This document shows positions 56,063-64,000 of a stretch of DNA of 64,000 nt, piece by piece. The stretch is taken from positions 478,012-542,011 of the forward strand of contig NZ_FOLH01000002.1 of NCBI RefSeq assembly GCF_900112235.1, in the 5' to 3' direction. The notes under the pieces were generated by a model. It had not been told where the DNA came from. It ran no database searches and saw only the letters and a list, made by a program, of their open reading frames with translations. A program made the translations under genes and the position numbers. How positions within the stretch are numbered: position 1 is the stretch's first letter; each line of letters starts with the position of its first letter. This stretch comes from Marinospirillum celere (GTDB lineage: Bacteria; Pseudomonadota; Gammaproteobacteria; Pseudomonadales; Halomonadaceae).

Positions 56063-56596
56063 ATGAACTTGCAGCCTATTATTGCCGCTAGTGAAAAAAC
56101 TCCGCAGTGGGGAGAATTTCAGACCGGCTGGGGAAATGCGATCTTTATCGTGACTGACAAGGGCTTGGCTGTGCTCCAGCCCCTTGCCTGTGACGAGGAG
56201 TTTGATGAGCTTATCCAGCAGCAACTGGAGCCTGCTGGCGTTAAAAAACTTTCGGCCGGGCTGCGCGTTCTTTGGTCGCAAAAAATCAGTGAAGCTCTGG
56301 TTAATCCCGCTTTGGTTGCCAATTTGCCGTTGGATCTAAAGGGTAGTCCTTTTCAAAAAAGCGTCTGGCAAATGCTGCTTCAGCTAAGAGCCGGTCAGAC
56401 AGTGACTTATAGTGAGTTGGCTGCCTTGGTGGATCGCCCAAAAGCGGTCAGGGCAGTCGCGACTGCGTGTGCTGCTAACCCCCTTGCCTTGTTGGTGCCC
56501 TGTCATCGGGTGTTACGTAAGGATGGCGGCCTGGGTGGCTATCGCTGGGGTGTGGAGATGAAACGTTATTTATTGAAAAAAGAAGGTGCCTTGTGA
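56063..56596 (+). CDS. ogt: Methylated-DNA-protein cysteine methyltransferase
   Basis: 177 residues. The suicide repair domain is complete: GSPFQKSVWQMLLQLRAGQTV, the helix-turn-helix TYSELAALVDRPKAVRAVA, and the acceptor Cys147 in LVPCHRVLRKDG followed by GGYRWG. It transfers alkyl groups from O6-guanine to itself. The N-terminal 85 residues lack the Ada zinc module, so this is the Ogt form. Its stop overlaps the next gene's GTG (GTGA), so the two are co-translated. Confidence 0.94.
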   Translation: MNLQPIIAASEKTPQWGEFQTGWGNAIFIVTDKGLAVLQPLACDEEFDELIQQQLEPAGVKKLSAGLRVLWSQKISEALVNPALVANLPLDLKGSPFQKSVWQMLLQLRAGQTVTYSELAALVDRPKAVRAVATACAANPLALLVPCHRVLRKDGGLGGYRWGVEMKRYLLKKEGAL

Positions 56597-57645
56597 AGGG
56601 TGAAGAAAAGGCAAGAGTGCCTGTGCATGTTATCACCGGTTTTTTAGGTGTGGGCAAAACAACAGCGATTAACCAACTCATGGCAAACAAGCCTGAAGGT
56701 GAGCGCTGGGCATTGGTGGTTAATGAATTTGGCCAGATCGGTGTCGATGGTAGCCTGTTAGAAGCAGATGATGATATCCGTGTTAAGGAAATTCCAGGTG
56801 GCTGTATTTGTTGTGCCCTGGGTTTGACCCTTTCGGTCACACTAGTCAACCTGCTGCAGAAGTATAAGCCGGATCGTTTACTGATTGAGCCGACGGGCCT
56901 GGGGCACCCCGCTGGTATTATCGATGTGCTGACAGGTGAGCAGTTTGCGGAATTTGTCAGCCTGCATCCATTGATTACTCTGGTTGACCCTCGGCAGCTG
57001 GAAGATCCCCGCATTCTGGCTAATGAAACCTTTCAGGATCAAATCTCCTTGGCCGATATTTTGGTGTTTAACAAAATTGACCTGGCTAGCCAGCAGCAGT
57101 TGGACCAGGCGCTGGAGAGGGCCAAGCAGTTTTTTCCACCAAAACTGGGTTTGCTGGCCTGTGAGCAGGGCCAATTGCCGCTATCCGTGCTGGAGCCTGC
57201 AGAGCAGTTGCTTTACCAGCAGCAGACTATTCATAAGAGCGAAACACATCAAACCAGCCAGGCTTCCTTGTTAAAGCCAACTTCGGGTTTGGAGTTTTTG
57301 GCCTGGCCAGAACCTGGGCAGCCAGTTTGTCAGGCAGGAGAGGGGCAGGGTGCTTATTCAAGTGGCTGGGTGTTTCACCGGGATGATGCCTTTGATGAAG
57401 ACGGACTTTACCAGTGGATCGATCAACAAAAAGGGTTGTTGCGTTTGAAAGGAGTCTTTCGGGTCGGCAGTCGCGAATGGCGAAGTTTTAATCAGGTTGG
57501 CAATGAGCTGGTAGTACAGCCTATGGCTTATCGGCGGGATTCCAGGTTGGAAATCATCAGTGAACAACCTTTGAATGCCCAGCAAATGGAAAAAGAGCTG
57601 CTGGCGCTGACCTATAAGCCAAGTCCGGCAACTCTTTTTGACTAA
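56593..57645 (+). CDS. CobW-family (COG0523) metal-related GTPase
   Basis: 350 residues starting at a GTG that overlaps the ogt stop. G-domain motifs: Walker A TGFLGVGKTTAINQ, the metal-binding CxCC in IPGGCICCAL, LLIEPTGLGHPAGI, and the guanine motif NKID in LVFNKIDLAS. The C-terminal CobW_C domain spans about 265-345 (SGWVFHRDDAFDEDG). COG0523 proteins deliver zinc, cobalt or iron to client enzymes. No Zur-type operator or paralogous enzyme lies nearby, so the metal is unknown. Coupling to ogt is unusual; Ada-type repair has zinc sites but Ogt forms vary. Confidence 0.9.
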   Translation: MKGEEKARVPVHVITGFLGVGKTTAINQLMANKPEGERWALVVNEFGQIGVDGSLLEADDDIRVKEIPGGCICCALGLTLSVTLVNLLQKYKPDRLLIEPTGLGHPAGIIDVLTGEQFAEFVSLHPLITLVDPRQLEDPRILANETFQDQISLADILVFNKIDLASQQQLDQALERAKQFFPPKLGLLACEQGQLPLSVLEPAEQLLYQQQTIHKSETHQTSQASLLKPTSGLEFLAWPEPGQPVCQAGEGQGAYSSGWVFHRDDAFDEDGLYQWIDQQKGLLRLKGVFRVGSREWRSFNQVGNELVVQPMAYRRDSRLEIISEQPLNAQQMEKELLALTYKPSPATLFD

Positions 57646-57657
57646 CTCAAGATGAGC

Positions 57658-58266
57658 TTAAGAAGCCAGGCTTTCAATTTCTTTTCCAGCTGAGGTCAAG
57701 GCTTCTGCTCTCAGTTGGTCGCCCATATTCAGGCCTTCGGCGCGGATAATGCTCACATCGGTGATACCAATAAAGCCCAGCAGGGTTTTAATGTAGCTTT
57801 CCTGATGCTCCATAGCCGCCGCAGGGCCTTCACTGTAAACACCACCTCGGGCAGAAGCGATGATGGCACGCTTGCCTTTCAGCAGGCCTTCAGGGCCTTG
57901 CTCGGTGTACTGGAAAGTGCGACCTGCTTGAGCAACCCGGTCAACCCAGGCTTTGAGTTGAGTTGGGATGCTGAAGTTGTAAAGAGGCGCTCCAATAACC
58001 AGGAGGTCGGCAGCAAAAAGCTCGTCGAGTAGCGTTTCTGTCATCGCCAGTTCAGTTTGTTGGCGCTCACTTCGATCTGCCGCTTCAGCAGCACCAGCCA
58101 GCAAAATTTCAGCATCCAAATGACTGATGGGCTGGGCGACCAGATCACGATAAGTCAGGCTGGCTTCTGGGTATTGCTGTTGCAGCTGTTTGACAATACG
58201 TCCTGAAAGTTCGCGGCTAACGGATTGTCCAGTAAAGAGTCCTGAGTCCAGGTGCAGAATATTCAT
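57658..58266 (-). CDS. azoR: FMN-dependent NADH-azoreductase
   Basis: 202 residues from ATG 58266 with AGAGG upstream; a longer frame lacks a site. Flavodoxin-like fold with ILHLDSGLFTGQSVSREL at the N terminus, PLYNFSIPTQLKAWVDRV and ARGGVYSEGP, which fit the AzoR/NQO family that reduces quinones and azo compounds with NADH. It converges on the CobW gene (12-base gap) and is divergent from a LysR gene, the usual arrangement for a regulated quinone reductase. Confidence 0.93.
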   Translation of the reverse strand: MNILHLDSGLFTGQSVSRELSGRIVKQLQQQYPEASLTYRDLVAQPISHLDAEILLAGAAEAADRSERQQTELAMTETLLDELFAADLLVIGAPLYNFSIPTQLKAWVDRVAQAGRTFQYTEQGPEGLLKGKRAIIASARGGVYSEGPAAAMEHQESYIKTLLGFIGITDVSIIRAEGLNMGDQLRAEALTSAGKEIESLAS

Positions 58267-58375
58267 GAGTGAACCTCTTGGTGGTGGTTGCAATAATGTT
58301 GAGTAGATTACTGGGTTATTCTTTTGATCACTAGTGGGCTAAAATGAAAATCACTGTTCCATAAATGGGATAAAA

Positions 58376-59278
58376 ATGAAAGACCTTACCAACTTGGCCC
58401 TTTTTGCTCAGGTGATGGAGCAGGGGAGTTTTAGCCAGGCAGCCCGTGTTCTGGGTATACCCAAATCGACCCTGAGCCGCCGTATTGCAGATCTGGAAAA
58501 AGAGCAAGGAGTGCGTCTGCTCAATCGCACCACACGTAAATTGGTGCCTACGGCGATAGGTCGCGAATTTTTGGAACCCTGTCAGGCGCTGGTTGCTGCA
58601 GCTCAGGCTGCAGAGCAGGTCACGCAAAGAGTGCAGGAAAAACCGCGCGGTCGAGTTCGGATTAGCTGCCCCTATGCGGTCAGTCAAAATATGCTAGTTC
58701 ATCTGATTCCTGAGTTTATGGCTCAATACCCCGAAGTTCAGGTGGATCTTTGGGTGACCAATCAACCGATCAACTTGCTGACCGATCAGGTGGATATCGC
58801 CTTGCGCGTGCGTGCTGGCGTTGAGGATTCTTCCCTGATCGTTAGGCCGTTAACACCTTCCATTCAATGCCTAGTCGCTCATCCAGATTATCTTGCTGAG
58901 CGTGGAGAACCCCGCCAGCCAACTGATTTGATATCCTGGGCCAGCCTTTCGATGCCCTATACCAGTGGTCGCTATACCTATGAGCTGACTTCGAATCAAG
59001 GCGAGACAGTGATCATTAACCACCAGCCAAGGCTTCTTAGTGATGATCTTTGGATGCTGCGGGAAGCGGCTGCCAAAGCACAGGGTCTGGCGGCTCTGCC
59101 TGAAGACCTGTGTCGTCAATACCTGGAAACAGGAAAACTCGTTCGCGTCCTGCCGGAATGGCAGCTGCCAGTTAGTCACTTGCACTTGGTTTATCAGCAA
59201 CGTCAGGGGCTTTTACCAGCCGTGCGTGTTTTAATCGACTGGTTGGTAGAGAGGCTTCCAAACACAGCAACTTTTTGA
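58376..59278 (+). CDS. LysR-family regulator divergent from azoR
   Basis: 300 residues, of the CrgA/AaeR-like subgroup. Helix-turn-helix MEQGSFSQAARVLGIPKSTLSRRIADLE, followed by LLNRTTRKLVPTAIGREF and the effector domain starting GRVRISCPYAV. The 109-base intergenic region with azoR is the likely site of action; CrgA-like regulators commonly control neighbouring quinone or aldehyde reductases in response to electrophiles. A T-N11-A motif was not pinned down. The effector is unknown. Confidence 0.92.
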   Translation: MKDLTNLALFAQVMEQGSFSQAARVLGIPKSTLSRRIADLEKEQGVRLLNRTTRKLVPTAIGREFLEPCQALVAAAQAAEQVTQRVQEKPRGRVRISCPYAVSQNMLVHLIPEFMAQYPEVQVDLWVTNQPINLLTDQVDIALRVRAGVEDSSLIVRPLTPSIQCLVAHPDYLAERGEPRQPTDLISWASLSMPYTSGRYTYELTSNQGETVIINHQPRLLSDDLWMLREAAAKAQGLAALPEDLCRQYLETGKLVRVLPEWQLPVSHLHLVYQQRQGLLPAVRVLIDWLVERLPNTATF

Positions 59279-59315
59279 CTTTTTGCTATCTTTAATCTGA
59301 GGGGGAACAGTGCCC

Positions 59316-59645
59316 ATGAAGTTTAAAACAGGATTGGTCGTAGCCTTGTTTGTCACTCTTTTAGTAGGCTGTTCGGGCTCTACAGACGAGGTGTCACTAG
59401 ATTTTTTGGTGCTGCACTCAGGCTCTTACGATGGCCGAACTCTGACTGTTGAGGGACAGGTTCGTGGTTTGGAAGAGCCTGAACACTATTGGTTGGAAGA
59501 TGACCGTTATAACCGCGTGGGCCTTTCTCCTGATCAAGAGGTTAAACCTTATCTTGACCAGTCAGTCAGGGTTACAGGCCGCTTTGAAGCCTCAGGCGAC
59601 AAGGGGCGTCAGATCCGGGTTCACCAAATTGAAGCACTCGAATAG
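59316..59645 (+). CDS. Small OB-fold-like lipoprotein
   Basis: 109 residues from ATG 59316 (GGGGGA upstream; an in-frame GTG at 59310 is too close to it). Lipoprotein signal with lipobox LVGC followed by SGSTDEVS. The mature 85 residues form a probable small beta-barrel: YDGRTLTVEGQVRGLEEPEHY, RVGLSPDQEVKPYLDQSVRV and TGRFEASGDKGRQIRVHQIE resemble OB-fold tRNA_anti-like domains. Function unknown. It follows the LysR gene by 37 bases. Confidence 0.75.
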   Translation: MKFKTGLVVALFVTLLVGCSGSTDEVSLDFLVLHSGSYDGRTLTVEGQVRGLEEPEHYWLEDDRYNRVGLSPDQEVKPYLDQSVRVTGRFEASGDKGRQIRVHQIEALE

Positions 59646-59691
59646 CTGATTCATGCACTAGACTTTCCCTGACAAAATCGACGTTCATGGC

Positions 59692-59721
59692 TTGACAAGA
59701 AAGCCTGGATGGACGAATCTA
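59692..59721 (+). promoter_or_regulatory. Candidate promoter of fadBA
   Basis: A perfect -35 TTGACA (59692-59697) with a weak -10 AATCTA at 18-base spacing. Transcription would begin just before the nested inverted repeat. Confidence 0.4.
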
Positions 59722-59729
59722 CTCATAAG

Positions 59730-59780
59730 TTCAAACGACTGTATGAAAAGTTTGTTTGAAGTTTTCATACAGTCTTTATT
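59730..59780. promoter_or_regulatory. Nested inverted repeats in the fadB leader
   Basis: GACTGTATGAAAA (59737-59749) and TTTTCATACAGTC (59762-59774) form a perfect 13-bp stem; overlapping it, TTCAAAC (59730-59736) pairs with GTTTGAA (59754-59760). The first stem is followed by TTTATTTTTT, so it could terminate or attenuate transcription, while CAAAC/GTTTG repeats resemble operators of fatty-acid-sensing TetR regulators such as PsrA. The two pairings are mutually exclusive in RNA. Confidence 0.6.
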
Positions 59781-59809
59781 TTTTACAACAAAAAGCTGGA
59801 GATCACGCG

Positions 59810-61957
59810 ATGATTTACCAAGGCAAAGCCATAGAGGTGAAAGCCCTCAGTGATGGAAATGCTGAACTGACTCTGGATTTACAGGGCGAATCGGTTAACA
59901 AACTCAGCTCTGCTGTGATCCAGGAACTGGATGAAGCTGTTGCTGCCCTGCAAAAAGAATCTGGCCTTAAGGGCTTGCTGATTAGCAGCGCCAAAGAAGT
60001 ATTTATCGTTGGTGCCGATATTACTGAATTCCATAGTGTCTTTAATCAAACTGAAGACTACTTGGTTGAGATGAACCTCAAGGTTCATAAAATTTTCAAT
60101 GCTATTGAAGACCTGCCTTTCCCCACGGTGACTGCGGTAAATGGCCTTGCTTTGGGTGGTGGTTGTGAGCTGCTGTTAACAACCGATTTCCGTGTTATGG
60201 CTGAAAAAGCCAAAGTCGGCCTGCCCGAAACCAAATTGGGTATTATTCCCGGTTGGGGTGGTTGTGTACGCCTGCCTCGTTTGATCGGCGCAGATAATGC
60301 GATTGAGTGGATTGCTGGCGGTACTGAAAATAAAGCGGATGTTGCTCTGAAGATGGGTGCAGTTGATGCAGTCGTTCCTTTAGAAAAACTGCGTGAAACA
60401 GCACTTGATATTTTGGCTGAAGCCCAAGCAGGTAATCTGGATTGGGAAGCGCGCCGTGAAGTTAAAAAAGCACCTTTGCAGCTTAACCCCATTGAATCCA
60501 TGATGGTGTTTGAAACAGCCAAGGGTTTTGTAGCAGGTAAAGCAGGTCCTCATTACCCCGCGCCTGTAGAAGCGATCAAAGCGATTCAGAAGGGTGCCAC
60601 TGCCAAGCGTGACAAGGCCCAGGAAGTTGAAGCCAAAACCTTTGCGAAAATGGCTAAAACCGATGTCTGCTTTAACTTGGTTGGTCTGTTCCTGAACGAC
60701 CAATTAGTTAAAAAGAAGGCTGGTGCTTACGAAAAACAAGTTAACCCAACCAAGAAAGCAGCCGTATTGGGTGCTGGTATTATGGGCGGCGGTGTTGCCT
60801 ACCAATCAGCTTCCAAGGGCACACCCATCATGATGAAGGACATCAATGAAGATGCCCTGCAGTTGGGTCTGAAAGAAGCCAACAAGCTGCTTTCCAAACA
60901 GGTTCAGCGCAAAAAAATTACTGCCGATCAGATGGGTGAAGCCCTGGCGCGTATCCGCCCAACCCTATCCTATGGTGACTTTAAAGATGTTGACCTGACG
61001 GTAGAGGCGGTTGTTGAGAACCCCAAAGTTAAGTCCGCGGTTCTGGCTGAGTTGGAAGATCAGGTGGCAGAAGACGCCATTATTACTTCCAACACTTCAA
61101 CCATCTCCATTACCAGCCTGGCTAAAAATCTGAAACGCCCTGAAAACTTCTGTGGTATGCACTTCTTTAACCCAGTACATCGCATGCCTTTGGTTGAAGT
61201 TATTCGCGGTGAGAAATCCTCGGAAACAGCAATTGCGGCCACCGTTGCCTATGCCAAGCAGATGGGTAAAACACCTATCGTCGTTAATGACTGTCCTGGC
61301 TTTTTGGTTAACCGGGTTCTCTTTCCTTACTTTGGTGGCTTTATTGGCCTCTTGGAGCATGGCGCTGACTTTAAGCAAGTGGATAAAGTCATGGAGAAAT
61401 TCGGCTGGCCTATGGGTCCTGCTTACCTGCTGGATGTTGTCGGTCTGGATACCGCTCTGCATGCCAACGAAGTCATGGCTGAAGGCTTCCCGGAGCGTAT
61501 GAAGCGTGATGGCAAGACCATTTTGAATGTCATGAATGAAGAGGGTCGTCTGGGTCAGAAAAATGACACTGGCTTCTATCGCTATGAAGAAGACCGTAAA
61601 GGCAAGCCTAAGAAGGTCTTCGACGACTCCACTTATGAACTGATCAAGCCTTTGATTCAGGCGACTCGTGAATTCAGTGATGAAGATATCATTGCTCGCA
61701 TGATGGTGCCGCTGTGTATGGAAACTGTTCGCTGCCTTGAAGACGGTATAGTGGAAACACCTGCTGAAGCTGATATGGCCCTGATTTACGGCATAGGTTT
61801 CCCTCCTTTCCGTGGTGGTGCGCTGCGTTACATCGATGCTATGGGTGTTAAAGCTTTTGTTGAGTTGGCTGATTCTCTGGCTGAACTGGGTCCTCTATAT
61901 ACACCAACCGACAAGCTGCGTGAGATGGCTGAAAAAGGCGAGCGTTTCTACGCCTAA
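59810..61957 (+). CDS. fadB: Fatty acid oxidation complex, alpha subunit (enoyl-CoA hydratase/3-hydroxyacyl-CoA dehydrogenase)
   Basis: 715 residues from ATG 59810 (GGAG eight bases upstream). The N-terminal hydratase/isomerase domain has [11 protein letters not shown] and [18 protein letters not shown] with [14 protein letters not shown]; the dehydrogenase half has the NAD fold [19 protein letters not shown], then [14 protein letters not shown] and [18 protein letters not shown]. It catalyses the middle steps of beta-oxidation and, with FadA, forms the alpha2-beta2 complex. fadA follows after 33 bases. Confidence 0.98.
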   Translation: MIYQGKAIEVKALSDGNAELTLDLQGESVNKLSSAVIQELDEAVAALQKESGLKGLLISSAKEVFIVGADITEFHSVFNQTEDYLVEMNLKVHKIFNAIEDLPFPTVTAVNGLALGGGCELLLTTDFRVMAEKAKVGLPETKLGIIPGWGGCVRLPRLIGADNAIEWIAGGTENKADVALKMGAVDAVVPLEKLRETALDILAEAQAGNLDWEARREVKKAPLQLNPIESMMVFETAKGFVAGKAGPHYPAPVEAIKAIQKGATAKRDKAQEVEAKTFAKMAKTDVCFNLVGLFLNDQLVKKKAGAYEKQVNPTKKAAVLGAGIMGGGVAYQSASKGTPIMMKDINEDALQLGLKEANKLLSKQVQRKKITADQMGEALARIRPTLSYGDFKDVDLTVEAVVENPKVKSAVLAELEDQVAEDAIITSNTSTISITSLAKNLKRPENFCGMHFFNPVHRMPLVEVIRGEKSSETAIAATVAYAKQMGKTPIVVNDCPGFLVNRVLFPYFGGFIGLLEHGADFKQVDKVMEKFGWPMGPAYLLDVVGLDTALHANEVMAEGFPERMKRDGKTILNVMNEEGRLGQKNDTGFYRYEEDRKGKPKKVFDDSTYELIKPLIQATREFSDEDIIARMMVPLCMETVRCLEDGIVETPAEADMALIYGIGFPPFRGGALRYIDAMGVKAFVELADSLAELGPLYTPTDKLREMAEKGERFYA

Positions 61958-63166
<1,209 letters not shown>

Positions 63167-63285
63167 CCAGCCTGGCTGACTAAAGCTGGAAAACATCTGG
63201 TTAAAGTTTGCACAAGGGCGGCGGATTGACTATGCTAATAGCAGAATTTTTTGTTGGTCGTCGCCCAAAGCATGAGAGGTGCTAG

Positions 63286-63753
63286 ATGATTGAATCCAAC
63301 TTTGGCAGTCAAGCGGCTGCTGTACAGCGTCAAGCACAAGGCCAAGATGTCCGTAGTCAACAGGCACAGCAAGAGGCTAATGACAATGCTGTGGCTGAGC
63401 AGGCATCTAGTCAGCCTGTTGCGTCCAGTGGTGCAGAGGCAGTTAATAGTGTCTCAACCCAGCCCAGTGATGTCGTAACTCGGCTTGGTGAAACGCCTGA
63501 TGAAGTGCCACTTTACGAAAGTGGGCGGCCCAATGGCAGCATTATTCGTCCTGCTATCGAACTGGCACAGAATGCTGAACAGATACGTCAAGCGGATCAA
63601 CAGACTGAACAAGCTGTTGCCCAGCGTAATGAAGATGAAGACGTGGTTGTTGAACGCAATGCGGATGAACAGGCTGAACGTCAAGCGAATGACAGTGGTT
63701 CTCCGGCACGGGGTAATGATCCTTCACCGGATGATGTCCAAGACATGGTTTGA
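63286..63753 (+). CDS. Small, acidic, intrinsically disordered protein of unknown function
   Basis: 155 residues, not recognised. Composition is dominated by Gln, Ala, Glu, Asp, Asn and Ser: QAAAVQRQAQGQDVRSQQAQ, EQAVAQRNEDEDVVVE and NDSGSPARGNDPSPDDVQ. No Cys, no Trp, very few hydrophobics, and no signal peptide. A short ordered part may be VTRLGETPDEVPLYESGRP, near the middle. GAGAGG lies seven bases before the ATG and a terminator follows, so it looks like a genuine single-gene unit. Possible roles, such as a secreted or flagellum-associated linker, are guesses. Confidence 0.65.
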   Translation: MIESNFGSQAAAVQRQAQGQDVRSQQAQQEANDNAVAEQASSQPVASSGAEAVNSVSTQPSDVVTRLGETPDEVPLYESGRPNGSIIRPAIELAQNAEQIRQADQQTEQAVAQRNEDEDVVVERNADEQAERQANDSGSPARGNDPSPDDVQDMV

Positions 63754-63766
63754 TGTGAACCTTGCA

Positions 63767-63800
63767 ATAAAAAACCTGGCCTTAGTGCCAGGTTTTTTTT
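63767..63800. terminator. Bidirectional terminator between the disordered-protein gene and acetoacetyl-CoA synthetase
   Basis: AAAAAACCTGGC / GCCAGGTTTTTT with a six-base loop, A tract before and eight T after. Both convergent genes end beside it. Confidence 0.9.
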
Positions 63801-63811
63801 AGCTTCTCTAG

Positions 63812-64000
63812 TTATTTTTTGAGTTCGGGCAGATTGGCAAATAGTTCCAGAGCTTCAGGATTGGCCAGAGCATCCTGGTTCTTGACCGGGCGACCATGAA
63901 TCACTTCCCGAACAGCCAGCTCAACGATCTTGCCGGAGAGGGTGCGGGGAATATCAGCCACCTGGATAATTTTGGCGGGCACATGGCGGGGCGTGGTTTC
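63812..64000 (-). CDS. Acetoacetyl-CoA synthetase, C-terminal fragment
   Basis: Partial gene running off the window. The 62 visible codons read [20 protein letters not shown], then [20 protein letters not shown] and [14 protein letters not shown] before the TAA. The PRTLSGK lysine motif is the A10 core of adenylate-forming enzymes, and the VHG/IHG...NPEAL tail is specific to acetoacetate-CoA ligases rather than acetyl-CoA synthetase. The enzyme activates acetoacetate for ketone-body or polyhydroxybutyrate-derived carbon use, and is convergent with fadBA. Confidence 0.88.
   Translation of the reverse strand, partial: ETTPRHVPAKIIQVADIPRTLSGKIVELAVREVIHGRPVKNQDALANPEALELFANLPELKK

Overview
The window is a dense, mostly housekeeping and catabolic stretch of a Gram-negative gammaproteobacterium. 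Tripartite RND efflux, outer-membrane-type lipoproteins, AcnB, MurB, FadBA and a GlcDEFGB operon point that way, and the choline-to-betaine genes with a BCCT-like carrier suggest a marine or moderately halophilic member (Oceanospirillales-like). This placement is inferred from gene content; no rRNA or species marker is present. I found no tRNA, rRNA, insertion sequence, prophage or CRISPR array, and no gene-free gap over 300 bases.

Layout. 1-5.8 kb: end of an efflux adaptor, its RND pump, a CHAD (polyphosphate-binding-type) protein and a ParA-like ATPase in a tight string. 5.8-15.3 kb: glycolate utilisation, with a lactate/glycolate permease, a GntR/FadR-family regulator, glcD-glcE-glcF-glcG and malate synthase G; four near-identical palindromic operators lie in the two control regions. 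15.4-18.9 kb: two paralogous chemoreceptors, tail to tail, with the probable sensor module at the C terminus. 19-21 kb: upp-uraA uracil salvage. 21-26.3 kb: sulfate ABC importer followed by glycerate kinase. 26.5-29 kb: 3-methyladenine glycosylase, an anchored coiled-coil protein and agmatine deiminase. 29.1-34.3 kb: betI-betB-betA, a 15-codon leader ORF and a short divergent BCCT carrier. 34.4-40.1 kb: a five-gene peptide-type ABC importer behind a good sigma-54 promoter match. 40.1-47.4 kb (minus strand): acnB, then ygfZ, copZ, copA and N-carbamoylputrescine amidase. 47.5-52.5 kb: DUF1289 protein, phosphatase, murB, LysR regulator, lytic transglycosylase and LPP20-like lipoprotein. 52.6-56 kb: methylmalonate-semialdehyde dehydrogenase, then an unrecognised pair (glycogen-binding-like protein plus amphipathic helical protein). 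56-64 kb: ogt, a CobW GTPase, azoR with a divergent LysR gene, a small OB-fold lipoprotein, fadB-fadA, a disordered acidic protein and the 3' end of acetoacetyl-CoA synthetase.

How the genes connect. Glycolate is oxidised to glyoxylate by GlcDEF and condensed with acetyl-CoA by GlcB; glycerate kinase could serve the other glyoxylate branch. FadBA supplies acetyl-CoA, and acetoacetyl-CoA synthetase and MmsA feed the same central pool. AguA and AguB together turn agmatine into putrescine but sit on either side of the bet and peptide-importer blocks.

The most interesting unexplained signals are the CHAD-ParA pair, the CBM48-like/helical pair, a 94-bp hairpin element present twice inside minus-strand operons with covarying stems, and the coupled micro-ORF before the BCCT-like gene.
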